Source of the DNA: Symbiodinium natans
Lineage: Eukaryota > Sar > Dinophyceae > Suessiales > Symbiodiniaceae
NCBI GenBank assembly: GCA_905221605.1
Contig: CAJNDS010000147.1
Location: forward strand, 639,773-694,772
Length of the DNA: 55,000 bases
Direction of reading: 5' to 3'
Numbering within the stretch: the first letter of the stretch is position 1; each line of letters begins with the position of its first letter. Positions 27,607 to 38,112 of this stretch are shown here, in pieces. The translations under genes were made by a program, and so were the position numbers. The notes under the pieces are model-generated. The model ran no database searches. It saw only the letters and a program-made list of their open reading frames with translations, and was not told the origin of the DNA.

Positions 27607-30600
27607 ATGGACATCTACGAGTTGGATGTCCGTGGTTTAAGTGCTGCCCATGGTTATCAGGAAATCTCTGGCACTTGCCAGTCTGTCGTTGGGATGCGAG
27701 CCTGCTGCGGCATGGACTGTACCGCAGTTCCCCAGAAGACGGTTTCACATGGGAGCTCGGTACATGTTGAAGAAAGAGCAAGAGTTTGGTGGGTTCAGTT
27801 CCCGCTGTGCCTTTTAAAGACAGGTTCTCTTGCATGTGTACTACATCCCCAGCAGCCTGTTAGAACCAGCGTGCGTTGTTGACACACAACTTGTTTATGT
27901 TGTGGTGGTGAGCTGCTAAGGCGCGTGCCACTGTGGGACCGCAAGCAGCAGCCGAGCAGAGATGTCACATTGATCATCGCAGCATCCCAGGGCAAGACAT
28001 CATCCGCGTTGGGCTGCAGGAGCCTTGCGACAGCTTCTGCGACTCATTTTGCGAGATGCCAGGCCCAGCGGCAGGGTAATGAGGGGCGTTTGAAGCCCTG
28101 AACGCACTGTTGCTTGAGGACATGTGTTACTGTAGGCCGTCATTCGGACTTCTTTGATGCCCCTGCAGATATTTTGTAAGCAGCCACCGACCCCACATGG
28201 GGACTTGCTTGCATTGCCCCAGGCGTGAATGATGGCACGACGTCCTGGAAACTGCTCGACGTGAACCTCATCATAGTTGGCAGCGGGCCCGTCGCCGAAC
28301 AGCTATTGCAAAAGCGACTCGATGCAGGCGGACGGGCATGCCTTCTTTGGACACAAGATTCACCGCAGCCAATCCCGAAAGGGATCGTGTTGGATCACGG
28401 CGTGGCACCTCTTGACGAAACGACTTTCGTATGGCAGCCGCCGCCAACTGACAGCACCTGCAAGGAGGTGCACCGCTTGCGGCGCCGCTTTGGCAGTTGG
28501 GACTACGGCTACATGCGTTCTGGTCCTGATGTTGTGGCTTTGCCCGACGGAGGTCGCTATGAGCTGCTGTTGGACAGCCAGAATCGAGTCGTTGGCATAC
28601 GTGTGCTGGTGGACGATGCCCTGTCTTGGCAGATGTCAGGTGCTGTGCTGCTTACGGATGCTACCGGAGTCGACAGTGAAGCAGATGTACAGCAAGTTAA
28701 CGTCAGCGTGCAGCAAGAAGAGGCAAAGCCTTTGATATTTACGCCTATGGGCGGAATGTCATATTTTGCAGGCATCGTGGCCTACGTCCTCGGCTTCGTC
28801 ATGTCAACCGGATTGGTTCTTACCAATGAGCGGAGCGTCCAGGCGGAGCAGATTGATTGGTGGTGGTTTTCTTGGCGGAGCATGATCGTTGGCGGGCAGG
28901 TTTGGACGCAGACGCTAGTGAATGGCCTTCTCGGCTACAGGCAGCCTTTTTTTGCTGCTGCTGGCATCACATTCTTAGGCGCGATTGTGTGGTCGTTGGG
29001 CGATTTGTTCTTCATGCTCTTCTTTCAAGAGTGGCGCCCCATGCTCTTCCTCTACGAAGCATGTTGCTATGAGATATCTTGTGTGTTCCAGTTGGCTATC
29101 AGCTTCATTCTGGCCCGCTGCGGTCGCATGCCGCTCCCCAGTTTTGGCGCTTACAGCGGACAGCAGGATACAAGAAGGCAATTTCTGTGGACGGCGTTCA
29201 TGTTTTCAATGAATGTCATGCTGCTCCTTGCCCAGTATGTCACCATCACAATCTACATGTATCTGGAGGGGTGGAGTCTCGGCGGTTCAAAACTACAGTA
29301 GTCTTATTCGTTTGAACTTTTTTTACCCCATGGTTATTTGGGAAGTACCAGGACGGGCAATTATACCCCATAACCCCTTAAAAAGGCCCGTTCATAGGGT
29401 TGATTATGGGGATTATAGGGCCTAATAGCCCATCCTGGAAAGGAGCAAACCTAAACCCTAAACTCTAAACCCTAAACCCTGGTAAGGAGTAACATTCTGG
29501 CCGGAATTTTCCTTAGCTTGAGCACCTCCGCTTCGGAGTTGTCGGCTGTCGGCTGCACCTCGGGGACCAACATGAACCCTAACATTGGGGTCCATGTACA
29601 CCCTATACTACTAAAATTCCTGTTTAGGGTTTAGGGTTTAGGGGTTTGGAGACCAAAGTGAACCCTAACATTGGGTCCATGTACACCCGGTACCAATAGA
29701 ATTCCTATGACAGAGTAGCTGAGTGAGTACACTTTACACTTTTGGGACTATAACCCCTTATAAAACTGAAAGTGTACACCTTTTGGGGGCTTATGAACTC
29801 AGTAATGAAGATGAAGCTATATGAACCGAGGTCCATGTACACCCTATACTACTACAATTCCTATGAAGGTATATGAACCGGGGTCATGTACCCTACACTA
29901 CTATAATTCCTATGAAGGTATATGAACCGGGGTGATGTACCCTATACTACCAGACTTCCTATGTAGGTATATGAACCATCAACCCTTTGAGGGTTCTACT
30001 ATCATTCCTATGAAGGTCTATGAGCCATAAACCCTTTCAGGGTTCTACTATACTTCCTCTGAAGGTGTATGAACCATAAGCCCTCTCAGGGTTCTACTAT
30101 AATTCCTATGAAGGTACACGAGCCATAAACCCTTTTGGGGATCATTTCGTCCCCAAGGCATGGAAATGGTCTACACGAAGCTCATCTGGCCGCGCGCGGG
30201 GGATGCGAGGCGCATCGTTTCTTGGCTTTCTTCTGGCTGGCTTTGGGGACTTTGACCTTTTGGGTTATTTTGTAGAAACTGCAATGAGGGAGCTAAACCC
30301 TAAACCCTAAACCCTAAACCCTAAACCACTTTTAGGAGGGGCTCAGAAGTCAGCCAAGGTTTACGGCGACCAGCATCCGTTGGTCTCGATGATGGCCAGC
30401 TGGGCCCACTCCATGTCTGAGGGTACTCGCTTCTAGCCCTAAACCCTAAACCCTAAACCCTAAAAACCCTAAACCCTAACCCTAAACCCTAAACCCTAGG
30501 TCAGGCCTTGGGATATCTTGTCCCTTTTCAAAGCGTGGGTTCTTGTCATATGGCCTCTTGGAGGGTTCTTAGGCAACCCTACCAAAAAAAGGGGCTTGGG

Positions 30601-31811
30601 GTTCTGAAGGTACAAAGGATCATTATTTTGGAATCGGAACATTCTGCAGAGCGATTGTACTTGGAGGTTCATGGGTACCTAGAACCCCAATGATGAGGCT
30701 ACTTAGAGAACTTAGGAGCCTTATAAGTACAGCAACTTATTCGGGTCATAAGTACCGTGAACCTACAAGTACACAAACCCTAACACCTAACCCTAAACCC
30801 TAAACCCCAAACCCTAAACCCTAAACCCTAAACCCTAAACCCTAAACCCTATGACAGGGCCCGTCCAAGGATTGGTGAGCCTCGTCAGCGTCGCTGTGCG
30901 CAGCCCTTCCTGGCGTTGGGACTGGCTCGGCACTGTGGTTTCTTGGTCGCCCGGTGGGGCCCTTTTCACTTCATATTTGTGTATATATATATACACATAT
31001 GTTTATATATATATACAGATTTGTTTGGCGTTTTTGTTTTGTTTCGGTTTAGGGTTTTCGGGTTTAGGGTTGGGGGCGGGGGGAAAGGGTTTAGGGTTTA
31101 ATTTAGGGTTTGGGTTTTCAAGGTTCCTTTGTAGAGTAGCCAACCCCAAAAAAGGGTACCCTTTAGTATGGTTCCTTGGCTACCAAGGCTTTCATGCTCA
31201 TGTGCAATCTGGTAGTTCGACATGGGTGCCACATGACTCTGCACCCCATGGTGCTGCCACAGTGGATGCAGACGTTTGCCAAGCCCGGCTGCTATATCAT
31301 CATCCACCGCCATGCACGCCTTTCCTGCGGCTATCACCGTTTCATTTTCGGCCTATTCTACATGGCCTACCGCCTCATTTGGCTCCGTGGACCTGATGGC
31401 CTTGCAGCACCCTTTTTCAACGTCCACAGCCTGATGTTGTTTTTGGTTGTCCTCCTGGCAGAAGTATTAGAAGATGCTGTGGTGCTGCTTCGCTTGCTGG
31501 TTCTGGATCCATGGCACGAGAACATGAAGCATTCGTACGAGCCACTGGATCCATTTCACCCGAAACAAGCCATGTGCAAGGATCGGCGTGGGACTCATGT
31601 GAAACAGGTACCGCTTCGGCTGCATGGGACGCGGCCTCAACATGTGCTTCAATCTTTAGCAATGATGCAGATGCGCGCCAGCCTGACTGCTGTCTCATGT
31701 TGGCTGTATGTGGGTATGGGCTTTTGGTTGGGCCTGTGCCCTCAGCCAATCCCGCTGTCACTACGACTGAGGGATTCCTTTTGGTGGTCGCAGCCACTAA
31801 CTTGTTCATGA
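27607..31811 (+). CDS. Multi-pass membrane protein, copy 1 (intron-rich)
   Basis: Core exons, fixed by comparison with copy 2: 28225-29270, 29487-29554, 30158-30216, 30359-30428, 30870-30937, 31188-31811; 644 residues to TGA, all joins in frame. Upstream conserved exons: 27607-about 27785 (MDIYELDVRG...) and 27921-28075 (...HRSIPGQ, IIRVGLQEPC), whose link to 28225 is unresolved. The core begins as a soluble part with LIIVGSGPVAEQLL, which resembles a nucleotide-binding loop but is not proof of one. From about residue 170 there are eight or nine hydrophobic spans with conserved WWWFSWR, WDWLG and FWWSQPL motifs. Family not recognised; probably a transporter- or receptor-like lineage-specific protein. 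Compared with copy 2 it has five extra introns built from inverted repeats and telomeric DNA. Confidence 0.8.
29271..29486 (+). mobile_element. Copy 1 intron 1 (GT-AG), element absent from copy 2
   Basis: Separates GAG GG from G AGT AAC. GGAGT repeats at both ends (29273-29277; 29486-29490). Inside: an inverted repeat around TATACCCCATAA/TTATGGGGATTATA and four CCCTAAA-type units. 216 bp. Confidence 0.75.
29555..30157 (+). mobile_element. Copy 1 intron 2 (GC-AG), family D element D1
   Basis: Insert in GGCT^GCATGG of copy 2. Ends CCTCGGGGACCAACATGAACC and GGGATCATTTCGTCCCCAAGG; GCA duplicated at both sides, so the intron reads GC...AG. 603 bp, enlarged by several palindromic ~48-50-bp units (CTACTATAATTCCTATGAAGG) at 29830-30130, a short TTTAGGG run and a nested GAGTACACTTT/AAAGTGTACACC hairpin. 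Confidence 0.85.
30217..30358 (+). mobile_element. Copy 1 intron 3 (GT-AG) with telomeric core
   Basis: Insert in CGCATC^GTTTACGG of copy 2. GTTT is duplicated; the element ends are CTTGGCT and AGCCAAG. Contains four CCCTAAA units. 142 bp. Confidence 0.85.
30429..30869 (+). mobile_element. Copy 1 intron 4 (GC-AG), composite
   Basis: Splicing ACTC|GCTTCTAG ... GTCCAAG|GATTGG restores TRLVS as in copy 2. 441 bp containing two CCCTAAA arrays, single arms of family F and a family B element at 30659-30773. Confidence 0.75.
30938..31187 (+). mobile_element. Copy 1 intron 5 (GT-AG), family C element C4
   Basis: Insert between GGCACTGTG and GCTTTCATG. Ends GTTTCTTGGTCGCCCGGTGG and CCTTGGCTACCAAG; inner AGTAGCCAACC and GGGTACCC as in C2. 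Contains an AT-rich microsatellite and TTTAGGG-type units. 250 bp. Confidence 0.85.
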
Positions 31812-32615
31812 CCAAACATATGTCTTTAGAAGGCTCGCAGGGTTTAGGGCTAGCCTTGTGCAAACCGCACGGGTGCCGAATTTGAACTGCCGGAAATGCC
31901 ATTAGATGACCTCGTATCTTAACGGGAGTGCAGAAGCGAGGCAGTAACTCACACGTGTATCACCGTATCTTGATCATGGTCACAACGACCCTGATTTCGG
32001 ACGCTCTTCACCCCCCTTCGCCAAAGACTAGACCTCAAACCCTACAAACCCTACACACCCTTGCAATTTTCGGGTCCGAGAGCTTGAGAACTTGTTGGGG
32101 GCCTTTAGGGCTAAAAGTGGTCCTTGAGGACCACATGGTCAGTTCTCTACAGTTTTATGGTTTAGGGTTGATATGGGGTTTAGGTAGGGCACCTCAACAC
32201 CCTGTTTTTGAGAAGTGACCACATGAACCCTGTAATTGGGCTCATGCACCCTTTGCTATGATAGGGTTTAGGGTTTAGGGTGTAGGGTTTAGGGTTTAGG
32301 GTCTCTTTTAAGGTACTTGGACCATTTAAGCCCTTTACATATGGTCACATGATAAGACCGTATAACCCTAGACCCTAAACCCTAAACCCTATTGTATTTC
32401 TTTGATACTCAGCCCCAACCACCTCGTCAAGTTTGTGCGACCCCAACGCCCGGCCTCTGGGTCAAGACCTGCGCCCGGCTTGTACCCGGAGAGTCGCAGT
32501 GGAGGACGGCTTAGGGTTGAGGGTTTAGGGTTTAGGGTTTAGGGTTTAGGGTTTAGGGTTTAGGGTTTAGGGTTTAGGTTTCAGGGGTCCTTTGTGAAGT
32601 TTTGAAGCACGAGCC

Positions 32616-35459
32616 ATGGACATCCATGAGTTGGACGTCCGCGATGTCAGTGCCACTGCGCTCGCGTATCAGCACGTCTCGGCCCCGTGCCAGTCGAACT
32701 CTGGGATGCAAGTCTGTCCCTTGGGGTGAATTGAACCCTAAAAGGGAATTATAGCAGAACCCTAACAGGGATTTTGCCTGAATAGGAACCAAAGTAGAAC
32801 CCTTAGGGTATATGACCCCCATTTTTAGGGTTCATTTGGTCCCCAAGGTTGCGGCATGGACTGCACCTCAAGTCCGGAGAAGACAGTTACAGATGTGATC
32901 TCGGCATGCGTGGAAGCAAGAGCAAAAGTTTGGGGCCTTGGGGGGGTGTGTCGAAGCCTGTCCCCGCTGGTCTTGAGTGGAATGCTAAGGTTGTTTAGCA
33001 TTGATTGCCCAATCTGCATCTTCCTGTAGGGCACTTAACTGCTGCAAACCTGACTGCATGTGTGTGTGTATGTTCTTGACACAAAGCGCTTGGCATGCGT
33101 TGAGGTACCCATCAGTGGGGAAGCAGAAGCAGCAGTCGAGCAGAGATGTCACATTGATCATCGCAGCATCCCAGGGCAGGACATCATCCGCGTTGGGCTG
33201 CAGGAGCCTTGCGCCAGCTTCTGCGACTCGTTTTGCGAAACGCAAGGCCCAGCGGCAGGGTAATGAGGGGCATGTGAAGGCCTGAAAGCACTTTTTGCTT
33301 GAGGGCATGTGTCAGGTCGTCATTCGGACTGCTTTGATGCCCCTGCAGATATTTTGTAAGCACACGCCGACCCCACATGGGGACTTGCTTGCAGTGCCCC
33401 AGGCGTGAATGATGGCACGACGTCCTGGAAACTGCTCGACGTGAACCTCATCATAGTTGGCAGCGGGCCTGTCGCCGAACAGCTGTTGCAAAAGCGACTC
33501 GATGCAGGCGGACGGGCATGCCTTCTTTGGACACAAGTTTCACCGCAGCCAATCCCGAAAGGGATCGTGTTGGATCACGACGTGGCACCTTTTGACGAAA
33601 CAACTTTCGTATGGCAGCCGCCGCCAACTGACAGCACCTGCAAGGAGGTGCGCCGCTTGCGGCGCCGCCTTGGCAGTTGGGACTACGGCTGCATGCGTTC
33701 CGGTCCTGATGTTGTGGCTTTACCTGACAGAGGTCGCTATGAGCTGCTTTTGGACAGCCAGAATCGAGTCGCTGGCATACGTGTGCTGGTGGACGATGCG
33801 CTGTCTTGGCAGATGTCAGGTGCTGTGCTGTTTGCAGATGCTACGGGAGTAGACAATGAAGCATATGTACAGCAAGCTAACGTCAGTGTGCAGCAAGAAG
33901 AGGCAAAGCCTTTGATCTTTACGCCTATGGGCGGAAGGTCATATTTGGCAGGCGTTGTGGCTTACATCCTCGGCCTCATCATGTCAACCGGATTGATTCT
34001 TACCAATGAGCGGAGCGTCCAGGCGGAGCAGATTGATTGGTGGTGGTTTTCTTGGCGGGGCCTGACGTGTGGCGGACAGGTTTGGACACAGGTGCTAGTC
34101 AATGCCCTTCTCGGCTACAGGCAGCCATTCTTTGATGCCGCCGCACTGGCATTCTTAGGTGCGGTCGTGTGGTCGTTGGGCGAGATGTTCATCACGCTGT
34201 TCTTTCAAGAGTGGCGTCCCATGTATTTCGTCCACCACGCATGTTTGTATGAAATGTCCTGTTTGTTCCAATTGGTTATCAGCTTCATTTTTGCCCGCAG
34301 TGGTCGCATGTCGCCGCCTAAATCTGGGGCGTACAGCAGGGCACAGGACAGAAGAAGGCAGTTTCTGTGGACGGCATTCATGTTTTCACTGAATGTCATG
34401 CTACTCCTAGCCCAGTTTTTCATCATCACAAGCTACATGTATCTTGAGGGCCGCAGCAACATTGTGGCCGGAATGTTTCTTAGCTTTGGCACGTCTTCTT
34501 CGGAGTTGTGGGCTGTCGGCTGCATGGAGATGGTTTACACGAAGCTCATATGGCCACGTGCCGGGGATGCGAAGCGCATCGTTTACGGCGACCAGCATCT
34601 ACTGGTCTCTATGATGGCTAGCTGGGCCCATTCCCTGTCTGAGGGTACTCGCTTAGTGAGCCTCATTAGTGTGGCTGTGCGTAGCCCTGGCTGGCGCTGG
34701 GACTGGCTCGGCAGTGTGCTCCTCATTCTCGCGTGCAATCTGGCCGTCCGACATGGGTACCAGCTGACTTTGTACTCCAAGGTGCTGCCCAAGCGAATCT
34801 CTGTGGTACTTTACTGTAACTTTAGATCCTTAGCCTTTTTTGGGTTTATTGGGTTTCTTAACAAGGCAGCTAAAAATTAAATTTATAGCTACCCTGCTAA
34901 GTGCAGCCAAGGAATGATGACCTTTGTCAAGCCGGGCTGCTATGTCATCATCCACCGCCAGGCACGCTTCTCCTGCGGGTATCACCGTTTTGTCTTCTGT
35001 TCCGCCTACATGGCCTACCGCCTCATTTGGCTCAGTGGTCCTGATGGCCTTGCAGCACCTTTTTTCAACATGCACAGCCTGGCGCTTGCGTTGGTGATCT
35101 TCATGTCAGAATTATTAGAAGATGCTGTGGTGCTGCTCCGTCTGCTGCCCATGGATCCGTGGCGCGAGAGCATGAAGCATGCATACGAGCAACTGGGTCC
35201 CTTTCACCCGAAACAAGCCATGTGTAAGGATCGGCATGGGATCCATGTGAAAGAGGCACCACTCCGGCTGTATGGGACGAGGCCTCAACATGTGTTGCAA
35301 TCTTTAGCAATGATGCAAGTCAGCACCAGCATTACCGCCATCTCGTGCTGGCTGTATGTGGGTATGGGGTTTTGGTTGGGGCTATGCCCTGAGCCGATAC
35401 CACTTTCACTGCGACTGCGGGATTCTTTTTGGTGGTCGCAGCCACTAACTTGCTCATGA
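32616..35459 (+). CDS. Multi-pass membrane protein, copy 2 (intron-poor)
   Basis: Core exons 33405-34794 and 34912-35459, 645 residues to TGA. Conserved 5' exons: 32616-32715 plus 32848-about 32930 (MDIHELDVRD...) and 33087-33259. The core frame opens with GTG at 33405, not ATG, and is preceded by the conserved TWGLACIAPG, so it is an internal exon rather than a start. Homologous to copy 1 over its whole length, with one extra codon (Arg) where copy 1 has its first intron. In the 33087-33259 exon, three of seven differences from copy 1 are silent in the frame used here and none in the +1 alternative, which supports the frame. Same span pattern as copy 1; function unknown. Confidence 0.8.
32716..32847 (+). 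mobile_element. Copy 2-specific intron (GT-AG), family D element D2
   Basis: Copy 1 reads straight through GCCTGCTGCGG; copy 2 has CCCTTGGGGTGAATTGAACC ... GGTTCATTTGGTCCCCAAG inserted, with GT on both sides. Removing it restores VCCGMD. 132 bp. Confidence 0.85.
34795..34911 (+). mobile_element. Copy 2-specific intron (GA-AG), family E element E2
   Basis: Copy 1 is continuous here. GAAT occurs at both junctions (AAGC^GAATCTC ... CCAAG^GAATGATG). Removing 34795-34911 gives L-P-K-R-M-M-T-F against L-P-Q-W-M-Q-T-F in copy 1. 117 bp, no telomeric units, unlike relative E1. Confidence 0.85.
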
Positions 35460-36397
35460 GTCAAGCATGTGAAATCTTTGCAGGAGCCGATCAGTCACGC
35501 AGAAGTCCTCTGCCTGAGCATCGGCATCCTCATAGCAAATGCGTGATTTTTCGGCAGCGTTGGGTGCGCGTTAGCCCAGAGCGTTTTTAATTTCATAGTT
35601 GCAAGGTACTCGTAGCAGACGCGAAAAAAGTCGTCCTGGCTAGGGGCCTATCATACCTCACTTCGTGCGACGCCCCAGTACACCCCGGGCATCACTACAT
35701 GTTTCCTAAACTATTGTAAGTTCTTGGATCCCCAAAATATACTACGGCACCCTTATATGGAGATTTGCGATATTAGGGGTACCTTATTGGGGTCCTTATT
35801 GTACGGGAATCCCACTATTTGGGGGTCTACATTGGGGGGTCCCGTTTTTCGTGGAGACCCTAAACTAAACCCTAAACCCTAAACCCGAAACCCTAAACCC
35901 TAAACCCTAAGCACACTAGTGAACCCCCATATAATAGGGACCCCAGAAGGGACCCGAAGTAGGACAGCTTGATTGCAAGGTTCCGCTTCGCCGAAAAGGG
36001 CCTGGAAGTGGGAAAGGGCAGGTTTAGGGTTTAGGGCTTAGGGCTTAGGGTTTAGGTTCTCGAATTTTGGGTACTTTTTTTTTTTTTGGGGGTGGGGGGT
36101 TCCTTTTTTTCTTACTCAGCCAATAGTTCAACTTCAAGCTTTTTGGGCTTTCTTATTGTTTATAAGAATCATGAAGTTTTGACCTTGTCTCCCTTGGTTT
36201 ATGGAGCAGTAAGTTCTTGCAAGTGTGCCATATTCTTAGAAGACCCAAAAAGGTACCATAGTTGAGGGAAAGCCTAAACCCTGTTCCCTAAACCTTAAAC
36301 CCTAAACCATAAACTGCCCAAGCCACCGATGGGTTGCGTTTCGCTTTCAATCCCTATAAACCCGAAACCCCAAACCCCATAAACCCTAAACTTTGGG
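35460..36397. other. 3' flank of copy 2 with family K hairpin
   Basis: Contains inverted-repeat sequence at about 35722-35862 (GGATCCCCAAAATA ... TATTTGGGGGTC; GGTACCTTATTGGGGTCC) related to 44460-44540 and 52630-52700. Then CCCTAAA and TTTAGGG runs. No exon supported. Confidence 0.4.
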
Positions 36398-36477
36398 ATG
36401 GTCCGACTTGTGACCTCTGGAGCCTTGCCTGCGCGTGTGCTCGTCGTGAGAGTCGAAGACCCTCCGCCAAGGCTCAG
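36398..36477 (+). CDS. Exon island (frame ambiguous)
   Basis: Two open frames: MVRLVTSGALPARVLVVRVE from an ATG, or WDGPTCDLWSLACACARRES. Ends GCTCAG|GATTG, a possible GA donor. Confidence 0.4.
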
Positions 36478-36570
36478 GATTGTTTAGGGTTAGGATTTAG
36501 GGTTGTAGGGTTTAGGGTTTAGGGTTTTGTTACCCCAAACTTTGGTGTCAGTGTTGCTCGCGGCACGCAG

Positions 36571-36655
36571 GTGGATGTTGAGGAAAACGCGGCCATCGCC
36601 GACAAGTACCGGGTGGATGCGGTTCCCACTTTCCTGTTCTTCAGAAATCAGGCTG
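36571..36655 (+). CDS. Thioredoxin-fold exon, part 2
   Basis: Acceptor CACGCAG|, VDVEENAAIADKYRVDAVPT FLFFRNQA, donor GCTG|GTTCGG (or CAG|GC). Contains the thioredoxin hallmarks: VDV-EN, A--Y-V, the cis-proline VPTF and strand FLFF. It follows part 1 (26832-26876) in phase 0. It looks like a PICOT/monothiol glutaredoxin-type or other thioredoxin-like domain; the active-site exon is not certain, so no activity is claimed. Confidence 0.75.
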
Positions 36656-37048
36656 GTTCGGGGCCGGGGAGGTTGTAGGATTTTGGGGCATCGTCACCTT
36701 AAACCTTATAAACCCTACACTCCATCCTTAGGCAGTTTTCTGCGAGACTTAAACAGGAACGAATTTCTCCATTTCTCTTCGGATGTATCTGACAATGTTC
36801 CCCACAATATGGCCTGGGTGTCAGCTAGGCGGGTGGCAGAAAAAAAAAACAACCTGCACCCTTATAACCTTAGAGGGTTCTTAAGGGAGGGGGGTTCATG
36901 GGGAGTAGGTGCCCTAAACCCTAGACCCTAGTACCTTTGGAACCTTAAGGAAGCTCAGGGAGCCATAGGGAGTAGCGGGGAGTATTAAGGAGCTTGAACC
37001 CCCCTCCCTGAAGAACCCCTTACCTAGAGTCGAGCCTGAGAGCTTTGC

Positions 37049-37154
37049 GATTAGGGTTTGGGTTTAGGGTTTAGGGTTTAGGGTTTAGGGTTTAGGGTTT
37101 AGGGTTTAGGGTTTAGGGTTTAGGGTTTAGGGTTTAGGGTTTAGGGTTTAGGGT
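37049..37154. repeat. TTTAGGG array
   Basis: Fifteen near-perfect TTTAGGG units. Confidence 0.95.
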
Positions 37155-37498
37155 AGCTGTCTAAGAGGGCCCCTATCTTAAGGAGTTCCGCGTGCCCTGA
37201 GGGGCATTTCGGTTTTTTTTCGAAGCTCTAAAAAAAGGAGCTTAGGGTTTGGGGCAAGGGTTTAGGGTTTAGGGTTTAGGGTTAGGGTTTAGGGGGGATC
37301 TTGATGAGCCCAAAATTCAAAATAGATCCCATCCAACCATCCCTAAACCCCTACATCCGAAAAGCCTGAACCCAATAAAAACCCAAACCCTAAACCCCAA
37401 ACCCGAAACCCCAAACCCTAAACCCTGAACCCTAAACCCTAAACCCTAAACCCTAAACCTGAACCCTCAACCCCAAACCCTAAACCCTAAACCCTAAG

Positions 37499-37584
37499 CA
37501 CACTGCGCCGATAAGGAACCCCTGGGGTGCTACGCGGGCTCGGACCCCGACACCCTCACCTTAAGAATCCTCCAGCACAAGTGA
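37499..37584 (+). CDS. Terminal exon candidate
   Basis: CCTAAG|, frame HCADKEPLGCYAGSDPDTLT then LRILQHK and TGA. Follows a CCCTAAA run. Confidence 0.55.
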
Positions 37585-38016
37585 GGCTGCCAGAAGTGGG
37601 TTTCTCGAATTTCTGGGCCCCCCCTCTAGGGTTTAGGGTGTAGGGTTTAGGGTGTAGGACTCTATAAACCCTAAACCCTAAGCACGAGGCTCCGCGTTTG
37701 CACAGGAACCCTACCCCCTAGTTTTCGGGACCTTATCATGCCTAAATGCACGAAACACTCTGACCCCCAACAGCCTTCCACCCTAGAAAGCCCTAATGCC
37801 CAAGCACGCACAAAAGCCACTCTGTCGAGAAGCGCGCCAAGTCGAAATCCTAGCTGTAAACCCTGCGACCCCCAAAAAGCCTTAACCCCAAAACCCGAAG
37901 CCCTAAGCCCTAAACCCCAAGCCCCAAGCCCTAAACCCTAAACCCTAAACCCACTAAACCCTGAGGCGGCTGCATCCCCGCAACAATGCCTTAAACCCTC
38001 GAAAGCCTTCAGCCTC

Positions 38017-38112
38017 GGAATGCTCCCCCCTCTACTCGCAGTCCTTAATAGGGAGTATCATAGAGGGTAGGATAATCCCGATGAAGGGCTGTTAGTAAAA
38101 CGGGGAACATCC
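38017..38112. mobile_element. Family A element A4
   Basis: GGAATGCTCCCCCCTCTACT ... AGTAAAACGGGGAACATCC, with inner CAGTCCTTAATAGGGA. Confidence 0.7.

Noticed and set aside
34805-34880. Alternative C-terminus of copy 2 ending ...GFLNKAAKN
   Set aside because: This is readthrough into the family E intron; the next exon continues the homology to copy 1.
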